Positions 12,470 to 23,192 of a stretch of 64,000 nucleotides of DNA are shown here, in pieces. The position numbers and the translations under genes are program-made. Source of the stretch: Lumbricus rubellus (Eukaryota; Annelida; Clitellata; Crassiclitellata; Lumbricidae); the NCBI GenBank assembly GCA_945859605.1, contig OX243819.1, positions 3,937,688 to 4,001,687 of the forward strand, in the 5' to 3' direction. The notes under the pieces are model-generated. The model was not told where the DNA came from, did no database searches, and saw only the letters and a list, made by a program, of their open reading frames with translations. The first letter of the stretch is position 1, and the number at the start of each line of letters is the position of its first letter.

Positions 12470-14095
12470 CAACTCCTCATCAGAAAATGCCACAGATTGA
12501 AGGTACCTTAAAGAATCGTCCGGTTAAAAGCAAGTCAGAAATATACTGGACAAATTCTCACTACAGTACAACCTGCCTGGCTTAAAAGTTGGTCGAAAGA
12601 CATGACAAGCAATCCAAAAGCTCAACAACCTACTGCAATAAATTCTCATTAAAGTACAACCAGGATTCAAAGTAGATACAGCAGCTAAAGGCGTAGGACC
12701 CGGACCATGTTTCGCAAAACATTGAATGTATTGACAATCTGCTACCGGGTAATTCCAATGCTTCAAAAGAAGAGCTCTCATTTTCTTAAGAAGAGATCAT
12801 TAGCCCACGTGCCAACTAAATCAGATTTGGTAACTGCGATCTGAAAAGCAGCACAATAAAGTGCGCGAGAGAGTGTACCAGACTGCAAACGGATAACCCT
12901 CACATACCCTGCCACCATGCACAGTTTGCCCCTGTGGGACGCATGTCTCACCAAAACAATTGCCTTGGACATGCGAGCAGGGAGCAAACCTGACTAAACC
13001 GGAACGAGGAAAAGAATTTCTGCCTCGCTCCCAAACAGCAAATCCGCAACCCTGAAAAACCTCTCGAATGAAAACAAGAAGAATTCTCAGTTGTGTGGCA
13101 TTCTTCCAACAGACCAATGCAGTTGTCCCACATGAAACAACAAACAGCATTTTCACGAGATTCTTATCAATGCACGAATCAAGATGTTCAGGCTTTTAGA
13201 AACTGAAAACCTCGGCATTATTTTCAAACAGAAAAAAACACAGAAGATGATGCTTAACAGAAAATGCAAAATTGTGTATCACTAAATCAATGCCTAACTG
13301 CATTTTAAGTAAATCAATGAAGTTTATTTGCAAGTGCAGACAAAAGTTTAATCCATTGAACTATCAAAGACAGGTTGAAATGGATCGCAATTGTTAAATA
13401 GCAGTTAAAGAAGAAATTATTCCTAATTATAATAATAACAATAGTAATAATAATGACAATTTATATGACGCCGTAGCACGGCCAAGCCATTAAGATGCAA
13501 ACCGGGTTGGTCACATTAGTACACCACAGCGTCCGAATTAAATTTAGCATCAACAGCTGCAGAAAGAATATGAACAAATGCAAAAGTTTTATCAGCAGCA
13601 GCAGCAGATTTCCATACAAAAACAAACATTTTATGTAAACCCAAAGAATTCCTAGACGAAGAACCAGTTCGTAACTCCAGAAACATTGCGTACACACCCA
13701 AACATCGACCATCGCAGTTGCAAGCACCGTCGTAAACTCATAGTTCACCCACCCCAAACCAAAACCCATGCACATGACCACAAGCGCTCCAATATTCCCC
13801 TCCCCAAAATAAAATCAATAGAATCGTCTGCTCAACTGATTGTCATCAACGATTTTTGCCAACCAGAAGTCTAGACCCGACCCAGCAACAAAAGACAGTT
13901 TCCGTGATCATCGTTCAGTTTAAACCGTACGCTCCTTCGTCTGTTAAATGCCGCTACTACACACGCACGCACGCACTGTCAATGTCAATGGAAAGATCGT
14001 TAAGCGTCTGCCTCAAGCAGCCATCAGTCACATCCCACTCAGACTTCTCCGACTCAGACTTCTCCGACTTCTCTTCCTCCTCCTCCGACTTCTCC
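12470..14095. other. No gene seen; minor repeats
   Basis: Holds AT-rich sequence, an AATAAT-rich tract near 13,430-13,460, and a decayed SINE-tail-like ACAATTTATATGACGCCG at 13,458. Overlapping minus-strand open frames at 12,780-13,160 show no recognisable domain. The 3' untranslated region of UBE2Z presumably begins at 14,100 and runs leftward. Confidence 0.45.
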
Positions 14096-14100
14096 TCCTC

Positions 14101-14268
14101 CTAACTGTCACTGACGTCCGACTCCTCATCCTCCGCGCCGTTTCCTTCGTCGTCTGAACGCTGTGCAGCTTTGTCGGCGAGCTTCACTTTCAGCGACTCG
14201 AGACGAGCGAGAATCGAAGCGTAGTCGTAGAAACCTCGTCGGTCACCGAACGGATCCTACAACGATGT

Positions 14269-14299
<31 letters not shown>

Positions 14300-15363
14300 T
14301 TATATACGATGTTCGCAGAAACAACGAATACAACTTAGGTGCAACGTCAAGTTTTAGTTTCAGTTGTCTATGTGTTCTATGTGTTTTATTCATTATTAGT
14401 TTTAGTTAGTATTAGTTTCATTTATTATTAGTTTTAGTTATTATTAGTCTTAGTTATTATTAGCCTTGAACAATTGAGCCTTTTCTGTGGTTGGTCCGGT
14501 GGTCTGGAATGGCCTTCCTTTTGAGCTACGCCTACACCCTGGGACTCTACCAGGATCGTTCCTTACTAAACTTAAAACTGTTAGTTTTGGGCGTGCTGGA
14601 GTCGGGAGCGCCTCTGAGTAGTTTTTTTACTTGAAGGAGTGCTATATAAATGTCCGAATGAATGAATAAATGCCACCAACAGGTCACCAATTGCCCCTCC
14701 TGCATGAAAGCGTGTTCTGGCACCTACCACCATTTGTTGGCCATTCAGATGCAGATTGTTTCTGCACGTCGACTCGTAATGACTGTAGCACTCGTGAAAC
14801 GATCTCTCCATCACGTCTCTACAACAACAACACACGACAACAACGTCACTACTACAATAGAGAATTGTCATAAATACAATACAATACAATACAATACAAT
14901 GATGCTCTATGTAGCAGACATAATGTGCAACAAGATTTTAAGCAAAAATGGTTTGGCAATTAATCCATAAAGCAGCACAACTTCATAAAACCTGAACTTT
15001 GCAATTTAAACAAGTTATCCACACATGTGAGATTGGTTATTCATTCACTCATTAGTTGAAGAATTTATATAGCACCTCTTCGAGTGGACTACTCAGAAGT
15101 GCTTGCGACTGTAGCACGACAAAAAAAAGCAGTTTCGAGTTGAATAAGAAATGCTTCGGTAATGGCCGCTATAATTCACTAAAACCAGGACACTAAGTGT
15201 CAAGGAAATGCCTAGATAATTAATTGACGAGAACTGCAAAGAAGGAATGTTGTTTGAAAGAATGACAATTGTGGATTCAGATGGAAGATAATGCAGCAGA
15301 TAGGTTAGATAAATAGATATACATGTAATTATAGACAGAGTGATAAATGGAAAAAACAGAGCA

Positions 15364-15396
<33 letters not shown>

Positions 15397-18300
15397 TAGA
15401 TAGATAGATTCAATTATATATAGAGAAAGATAGAACAAAAGATAGATATAACAGAGATAAATAGAAAGACAGAAAAATAGAACAATAGATAGACAGATTC
15501 AATAAAAACAGATATATAGAAAGAAAGAACAATAGATAGATGTAATACAGATAGAAAGATAGAACAATAGATAGATATAATAGATAGAGAAATAGATAAA
15601 AAGAAAGAACAATATAGAAATATACCACAGATAGATAGATAGATAGATAACAAGAAAGGCAGATACATATCGTATTGTATTAAAACATTTATAAAGCACC
15701 TCTACTAGGGTGAACCGTTCAGAGGCGCTCCCAGTGCGCAAGGCCATGAGAGAAGAAAAAAGTTTTGAGGAAAGAAAATGAGGAGGAGGGATTACCAGTT
15801 AGAAGTTGAAACCGAGTAGATGGAGACAGAGTATTACAAATTGATGTAAAGGATCGGGACTGAGCCATAGCTGTTCTAGTAGGATGAACTTTTAAAAAGA
15901 TGAAATCTATTTGAAGAGCGGAGTGGCACATAGGTGCGTGTAGATAAGGTTGACGAACAATACGCTGCAGTTGACTGACCGTAAACTGTCTGGACACGGT
16001 GTCGTTCCCTCGAGCATGTCACAGACGGCGACTCGTAACGTCTCGTGACGTATGATGTCATTGTAACGCTGCGCATCACCTCCTACACGCTCCTACATGT
16101 TGATGACAACAAACACCATGCACAGTTGCACACAGTCATCATTGATGTCATCACCATTTTCAGAAAGATACACTTCATCATAATCATCACTAGACATTTA
16201 TTTGTAATTAGGGGTTTTATGGGTTAAAACCGTGTTGAAAAAATTATTTTAGAATTAAAAAAATTACTGTGTACTGTGACCATCCTCAAAAAAAGCTCCC
16301 CAAAATGGAACCCCTCAATTTTTTCTGGTTATGCCTCGATTGGGAGCACCTCTGAGTAGCGATCTTAAGGGGCGCTGTATAAATTCCGATTGAATAACTG
16401 ACCGAGCAAAGTCTGGTGCTGAAACTTTTTGAGTAGTGCTATATAAATGCTGGAGTGAATAGAGGAGCATGGCACCAGTGGAAGATGGGTGGTCACCTGT
16501 TCGAAGCCCGGTTCGTTATGGTATGGTTTCTCGTTAAGCAGGGACTGAATGGACATGAGAAGACTGGAAAGGCTTAGCGCTGGACTCCACGCTGGACCAG
16601 ACCATGTCCTGCAAAACAACAACAAATACAAAACAGATAATGTCAGATGTTTGCCTTCTCCCTCAATTTTTCTTCCACAACTCAAGTTATGATTCATATA
16701 TTTTATTTCACTGGCTTTTCTCAGTGCCATAATAATTCATCATTTGATCTTCCAATAAATAATCCGGATATTGGATCAATTAAAGATTCATTATTGACGT
16801 TGCACGAACAATCCATTCTGATTAAAAAGAAAGCAACAGAAATTTTATAAGGCAAGAAAAAATGTATTGACAACAATTATTACCGATTTAATGGCCAAAA
16901 AACTGTCACCAATATACGAGCAAAAACACCAAAATAAAGCTGCTGAAAAAATCTTTCGTATTAGTGACAAATAATATTTTATTTAAATATTTTATTTGTT
17001 GCCTACTTATTCAAGCTGCATCCCACAACAAATGATTAAATACAATACAATACAAAACAATATGCTGCAATGAAAAGTCGAGTCCATCTCACCCTAATAT
17101 ACTAAGGCAGACTTTGCCGTTTCTGTAGAGGTTGGGGTTGAATCGGACGCGTCCATTTCCTGTCGACATTAGTTTGATGCGCGGAGGACGGATCGGATAA
17201 TCTGGAGGACAGCGAATGAAGAAGTAGAAGAAGCCACCTTCGTACGGAGTGTCAAATGGACCAGTCACTAGTGCGTGAAGCTGACACAAAACAACATTAA
17301 CAATTCAGTTGTCATAATATGTTTAGATTACGTGTTTGACTGGTCAATTTCATGAGCCACTCAGTGATGCTTAGATTGTCAGTGACTGCCTTTTGCTCTG
17401 CTCTCAGTGTCGTTCACCACATACTTAATTCAGTTTAAAAGCTTTATTCATCACCAAGTAGAAGTTCATGCTCATATGCTGCAGTAGTTCATTGGTGTCA
17501 GTGAGGGAACCATGTTGTTCTGTCCATTTCTCATTAATCAATCAATCAATCAAATCTTTATTGAAACCTTTGCCATGGATATAAAAAATGTACACAACAA
17601 AGTATCATTGCAAACAAACTAACTTGGCTGACTGATAGGCCAGTGTCTACTAAACTAGCATATAGTCTTTGTCCTCAAACGTCCCTTATATAGAGTTGGG
17701 CAGTACGAACAATTGTGGAAATTTTTATCTGCTTCTTCCCCTTCATGTTTCTCTCAACGACTGTTCAAGTGATGCTCCAGTGACCAGTCCAAGACTTTAT
17801 ATCAGCAATCCATCACATTATAGATTTTCATTGAACTATTGATCCAGGAACAGCGCCCTAGATGGCCTTTTACTTCTCCAGACAAACTCCACATGTCCGA
17901 AATATGAAGCTTCCTTTGTAGTAGAAGTAGATTCCTTCCTACTCCAGGAGTCTCCAACTTCCATTCACTTGTCCATAATACTCTGATGGTAAGTTCCTTT
18001 AGTAGGTACATGGGTCCCACACATAGGTAACAGCTCAAACACTCTCACTGCACTACACTCTGTTCAATTTCAATTTCAACTGAATTCATAAACTGGGCAA
18101 CAGTTAAGACAACAATTCTTTAATAACCCTCCCCTCAACTCCATAGCACTGGTTACCGTCGTCAGGTTTTCCTTGTCAGGAACGATGAACATTCCGGGTG
18201 GCGGGTCATTGTAGATGCTCATGATGTCCCTGCAATCAAAATAACAATCAATCAAAATAACAATCAATCACTGATCTTCTCAATCAATATTAACCATCAA

Positions 18301-19408
18301 GTCTTTAAAAGTAATCCCAAGGCCAAAAATGACTGCAGAGTTCTTCATGAACTGTCATATAACAATAAACCTGCAACAGTTTTCTAATGTCACCCATTTG
18401 GACCAAGTCCAATTCTTGTATTCCTACCAATTTTTTCCTGAAAATTGTGCTTGGAATACACATATTATAACTAACATTATCATTATCTTATTCTTGATGA
18501 TTATCTTTATTTTATTACATGTATAGTTTTTGCCCCAGTGATGTACTTCATTCCCAGGAACTTAGAGATTATTATAAATTTATGAGAAAAACCCTGATGG
18601 GCCAGCCCTCGTCTTCAAGGTGCACGGTGAAAGTACCTTTGATACCATTTAAATATCATAGTGACTACGCCGTATCTGCAAAAGAAATGATAAGCGAATG
18701 CTTAGCATCTTTTACACTAATTACCCTTTGCCTAGCGTAGCCAATTTCTTACTCCTCGTTAAATAAAGTTGGTGCATCTGGGGTGAAAGATTCTTTGGTG
18801 GCAGAAGGTTCTTTAACATGGTCTTTAACGACGACACTAACCCAACCTTACCCTAACGATGCCAATTGACAGGAAGTAACGAATTGTTGGCTGTGAAACT
18901 CATTTTGAGCAATATAAACATGTGCTGAAACTTTGCGTATGCGCAACTATTTGATACAAGTGAGGATACCGTCAATTTTACTTTCGCAATGTTGGTATGT
19001 TTTAGGCTGTCAGCATAATTATGTCGTTGACACACTTTCACTATATGTACTGGTTGAACTTTCCTAGACAGTCCGTTGTCAGAGGGAATTACATATTATT
19101 TCTTTGCTTCTTTCTAGCTATAAGAAAAATAAAGAGTTTGTGTAAAAAAGAGTGAAAATGTAATGTTTACGTTCAAACATTAGTCAGCCCCATTCGCTTT
19201 ACCTTTTAATTCGTAGAAAACACTGTTCGGTTGGTTTCTCCTGATCCCAGTCGGGGCTGAAGAGAGGGTCCCACGAAGCGCCCATTCCATTCGTTACCAA
19301 GTCGAGTCCAGCAGCGAAAAGATTTTGGGGCGAAGACGACATCTCGACGGCATTTATTCCTTCGCTTTCAACTCCAGATCCAGCGACCAAACCCTCCGAA
19401 GTCGCCAT
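14101..19408 (-). CDS. UBE2Z: Ubiquitin-conjugating enzyme E2 Z, complete seven-exon gene
   Basis: Encodes an E2 that takes activated ubiquitin (in vertebrates also FAT10) from UBA6 and passes it to substrates or E3s. Exons (coding, minus strand): 19203-19408, 18157-18229, 17093-17280, 16497-16608, 15980-16092, 14728-14818, 14101-14256; they sum to 939 nt, 312 aa (human protein 354 aa). All introns are GT-AG and phases match. Landmarks: EKPTEQC and LRIKR near residue 65, [15 protein letters not shown] at 69-83, [12 protein letters not shown], the FNPN motif in place of the usual HPN, catalytic Cys about 151 in [28 protein letters not shown], then the UBE2Z-specific carboxyl domain ([25 protein letters not shown]). 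The short N-terminal extension is Ser/Gly-rich. The ATG is the first in-frame methionine of exon 1. The tail is acidic and ends SDVSDS; the open frame continues after the stop (see findings). Function is transferred from the family. Confidence 0.93.
14264..14300. repeat. AATC microsatellite in the last UBE2Z intron
   Basis: (AATC)n run followed by AAAATTTATATACGATG, beginning about 14 bases outside the acceptor of the last exon on the intron side. Confidence 0.8.
14465..14660 (+). mobile_element. LINE 3' end, best preserved copy
   Basis: Reads [37 protein letters not shown] and RAGVGSASE then a stop, continuing into TTGAAGGAGTGCTATATAAATG. The stop codon lies inside CTGAGTAG, part of the tail block shared with the SINEs. 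It is antisense within an intron of UBE2Z. It shows directly that the SINE tail is a LINE 3' end. Confidence 0.65.
15050..15122 (-). repeat. SINE 3'-tail fragment
   Basis: AATTTATATAGCACCTCTTC and CTACTCAGAAGTGCTTGCGACTG in a UBE2Z intron. Further fragments of the same tail lie at 15,685-15,735 and, in inverse orientation, 16,320-16,395. Confidence 0.55.
15305..15660. repeat. GATA/GACA-rich microsatellite tract
   Basis: Imperfect (GATA)n and (CAGA)n blocks with AGAACAATAGATAGA motifs repeating about every 50-60 bases in the fifth UBE2Z intron. Ser/Tyr/Leu-rich frames over it are artefacts. Confidence 0.75.
17530..17605 (-). mobile_element. Non-LTR retrotransposon 3' end
   Basis: AATCAATCAATCAATCAAATCTTTATTGAAACC: on the minus strand an AATAAAG signal followed by a TTGATTGATT tail, the short-repeat tail type of L2/CR1-like elements. 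It lies in the second UBE2Z intron. How far it extends towards 17,800 is unclear. Confidence 0.45.
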
Positions 19409-21425
19409 TTATCCAACACCAGGGATGTCACTCTGAAGTTGTTTGAAAAACGTCAGATCGGGACGAAACAAAAGGCTAGATTCACAATAATCTCTCCGAA
19501 AATACAGTGATTCTTCCATTTTTCGGCTTGATATTCTGGCGACCTTTTTTAAAGTCACATTCCATGATGGTAAAAGTTGCTCTATTTTTCTTCCCCATAA
19601 AGTTTCTGATGACCTCATTTTCAGTCTTTCGCTCCAAGATTTACAATTTTTGGTCCAAATTAAAATAATTTTCTTCTTTTTCACGTCTTTTGTGCATTTT
19701 CACCGTAAAAAATCAATTTTTATGCAAAAAGTCTAAAAAAAACCGCCGTGAGAAAAAGCTAGATTCTGACCAAAAATAGAAAGTTTAGAAACCTAGACAA
19801 GACAAAACTAGATCTAGTTGGAAAAAGCTATGAGTGGCATCCCTATCTAAGAAAAGCCGATTACATATTTCCGCAGTCTTTAGTGCATGTCGAGACGCTG
19901 TTTCCACCTAGTGATAGACTGAATTACTCCCGTTAATATTTTTCATCAAAACAAAACTTATTTATAATTATTTATAATTATTCATAATAATTAATAAGTG
20001 AATTACAATCATCATCTCTGAATTTCTTCACTAGCCAAAAGTCGAGGTAGGGAATTAGTTCAGTCAATAAAATAGGGAGACAAATAATGTCAGGCTCAGT
20101 TCCATGATGACTACCAAATCAAGATGATTAGTGTCGCCCTCCTCTTTTATCCAGGCTTGGGACTGGCACTATCAGAGTGCAACCAGTGGCAGAGTTTCCA
20201 TGCTGACTAGCTCAACTCTAGTTGCTATCGGAAGGCGGTTCCAGGCCAGTACACCAACGAAAGCAATGTGTCTGCATCAAGATGTAGAGGAATAAGAAGA
20301 ACACTGATTGGCCAAACACAGTAACCTGTGGCTAAAAGCAGATTGTATGGTATCTATAAATTTATAATGCACCTCTCACAGTGCACACCAATCAGAGTGC
20401 AACCAGTGCAGTGACCCAAAAGAAGACCTGAAGAAGAGAAAGTGGTTTTGAGACAGTGAAAGATGTTCTTCGGGTAATAGTTAACAACGAAGAACGATCA
20501 ATGGAAAGAGTCAATTCCAAAGTGCAGGACTAATGAAGGCAAAAGCTTGAGTTTGGGTGAAAGATGAAGCTGAATTGCACAGCAAGCAAAGATAAGATAG
20601 GGAAATTTTCATAAAGCAATTCCGCATGAAAGTTCACTGGTTAAAAGAGTTGCCTAGGCTATAGCAGTCCTCCTTCCATATAGGACACAGGTCTGCGAAT
20701 TGTGAAACCATAAGAACCCTTCAAATGGCAACACACTAAGTTAACTAAGACACATCATGCCAAATAACACGTAGAGACTTCTAGTCGTGTAATGCAGAAC
20801 TTTGATTGACATTGACCATAACACAAGAAAACATACTAAAAGTCTTAACATCTCTCGATGCTACAGAAACATTGATGACAAAGTTATGGTTAACTTAAAA
20901 GAATGTTTCAGTCATCTAAACAGAACAGTTTTTTTTACTTTGCCAAATCAAACACATTGAAAGGACGTTTCCGTGAAGCAAGTGTACATCAGCCTTCTAA
21001 ACTATTTCGTAATACTGTTCTTAAATAATTGTACTAAACATGAAAGAAAAGGTTGGTAAATTTCTGTAAATTTTACTAACTATCATGCAGGTTATTAGTC
21101 ATAATTGAGACTGAAAATAGCAAACATAGTAGAGGCAATGAGGTGGTTACAGACGTGAATGCTGTCGCTACACATAATGCCACAAAAATGTCAGTGTAAA
21201 TGCACTGCATCAAATCAGATTCCTATTCACTAAGATAGCCAACCACAAAACCACATGACATCATTCGATATCATAGAATGGCGGTTTTAATTCATTGCAA
21301 TTTGCAATGCTGCAACACAAATCAGTTCCTGTTTTGCTGCCCAAAATAAGAAAATTTTCAAAGATTCATTGTATTCATAAAAAATCATGAAATCCAGTTT
21401 GCGTTACTGTGAATTTCTATCGACC
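19409..21425. other. Intergenic DNA upstream of UBE2Z, with a dispersed repeat
   Basis: Contains the presumed UBE2Z promoter but no element I can name. At 20,125-20,195 the block CTCCTC..TTTATCCAGGCTTGGGACTGGCACTATCAGAGTGCAACCAGTGG matches the inverse complement of 46,155-46,220; a shorter copy of its end (ATCAGAGTGCAACCAGTG) recurs at 20,391. No gene is seen. Confidence 0.5.
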
Positions 21426-21436
21426 CCACTAATGAT

Positions 21437-22305
21437 CACCTTCACCTGGTGCCGTCAGCTTCTGCAGCTCTGGCGATATCCCTGATGTATCCTCTCCAGT
21501 TGATCCTCTCCCTAGTCGCCTCTCTTAGCTCCTCCAGTCTCATGCCAGACTTTTCCTGTACCTCATCCAACCATTTCTTCCTTGGCCTTCCACATCTTCT
21601 CCTTCCCTCACCGCATGCCGTCATCAGCTCCTTTTCCAAACCATTAGATCTCATCACATGGCCGAAGTAGCTCAGTTTCCTCCAAGTTGCTGTTTGCTGC
21701 AGTGTCTCCTCCCTCTCTATTCCGAGCTCCACGCGCACCGATTCGTTAGTTCTCTTCTCCGTCCATGAAATCCTTAGCATCTTTCTCCAAATCCACATCT
21801 CACATGCATTGATTTTCTTTTCCATATCCCGTGTCTTTGTCCATGTCTCGCATCCATATAGGACCACTGGGAAGATCAGTGCTTTTACCAGTCTTTTCTT
21901 TGTTTCCCTGCTCACGTATTTATCCTTCCAAATCTTTTCCAGACCGTTCATTGCCGTTTTCCCCATTGTTACCCTCCTCCTTATTTCCATATCACTTCTT
22001 CCCTCCTTCTCTATCATAGATCCCAGGAATGTGAAGCTCGATACTACCTCTATCGTTTCTCCATCCACCTCAAAGTTTTCCCATGTTGCAGTTGTCATAA
22101 CCTTTGTTTTCTTTACATTGAAGTATAGTCCCGCCTTTTCGCTTTCCTTCCTGACTCTTCTTATTAACTCGACTAGGTCGTCCCTCTTACCCGCCAATAA
22201 TGTCGTATCATCGGCGTACCTCAGATTATTCAGTATTTTCCCCGCTATCCTTACCCCCTCTGTTGCCTCCTCCAATCCAGCTCTCCTCATAATTCTCTCG
22301 GCATA
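21437..22305 (-). mobile_element. 5'-truncated LINE insertion with target-site duplication
   Basis: The 869-bp insert carries the last 280-odd codons of a reverse transcriptase ORF (stop at 21,442). The 11-bp direct repeat CCACTAATGAT flanks it at 21,426-21,436 and 22,306-22,316. The 3' end is a short GGTGAAGGTGATC tail rather than poly-A, as in RTE/L2/CR1-like groups. The intact terminal frame and perfect duplication suggest a fairly young insertion. Confidence 0.85.
21442..22290 (-). pseudogene. Reverse transcriptase, carboxyl-terminal fragment
   Basis: About 282 aa in one uninterrupted frame. It holds the catalytic box LRYADDTTLLA (YADD), the thumb-region FLGSMI, IFPVVLYGCETWT, then GHVMRSNG, CGRPRKKWLDEV and INWRGYIRDIARAAE, all typical of the carboxyl end of non-LTR retrotransposon polymerases. 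The endonuclease and fingers domains are missing because the insertion is truncated at the residues YAERIM. No promoter or 5' part is present, so it is a dead copy. The clade is unresolved; an RTE- or L2-related group is my inference. Confidence 0.8.
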
Positions 22306-22419
22306 CCACTAATGATACAGTCGATATTTAAGGGTTGCATCACAGTTCTTGCATTACAAGTAAAGTTCACAGTGAAATAATAGTTTACTGTCAAATAATA
22401 CAATAACAAACTGTTCTTT

Positions 22420-22815
22420 ATTGCTGTAGTCGAGTTGGGGCACCTCTGATTTCAGTAGTCTATATTGGATGGGTCCATTGGGTGAATTCCAAATTCGCCT
22501 ATCTCTGCTTGCACGCACGATGTGTTGCACTGGTTGCCTGTAGCCCATCGTATCTCGTATCACTGTTCTCGTTTCACGCTGCGTTCTTGGCTGCGCTCCA
22601 TCTTACATATAAGCGATCTCTGTCGCCCAGGTAACGCCAAGCTTTCTCTGTTGTCCATCTAGAATGACTTCCCTTCAAAGTCAAGTTTATTAATCTGACA
22701 AATCAAACTTCGTTTCATAAATCTCAAAAGTATTTTTTCTTTTGTCATGGCAAGACAAAGAGCTGGGAGAGCTCCTGAGTGGGTTTCTTGAAGGAGCAAG
22801 TCCAGGGAATGAATG
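22420..22815 (+). mobile_element. LINE 3'-end remnants
   Basis: Contains CGCCAAGCTTTCTCTGTTGTCCATCTAGAATGACTTCCC (degraded RAFSVV.P..WN) and, later, GGGAGAGCTCCTGAGTGGGTTTCTTGAAGGAGC, the dispersed tail. Too decayed for a frame. Confidence 0.4.
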
Positions 22816-23192
22816 AATATGTATCAAACGAACCCATACTGTACTTCCTAAAACAATGACCATTGAGCTGATTACATCCATAATTAAAGTCAGCCACTCC
22901 TATAAGTTCGCTTGATTTCAGTATCGATTTCAGAAGTCATAGGTGACTGACTCCTAGACATTTCCATGCTTGACTTCATGACTTTCCTATGCTTGACTTC
23001 ATGACTTTGTTATGCTTGCCTGCAGAATATAGAAGCTCTCAACCTGATGTCAAATCGCAGATATTTACGCCTAGTAAGTTAGAAGAGCTCCATTATCATC
23101 CATCAACGCAAGCAACATCCTTTCAAGTTCCTTTCCTATTTCAGGTGATCATGATATAAAAGAGTCAATATCAACATGCAACTGTTTTTTTT

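Noticed and set aside
12778..13160. Minus-strand gene suggested by three overlapping frames
   Set aside because: No domain, no convincing splice sites and no consistent frame choice.
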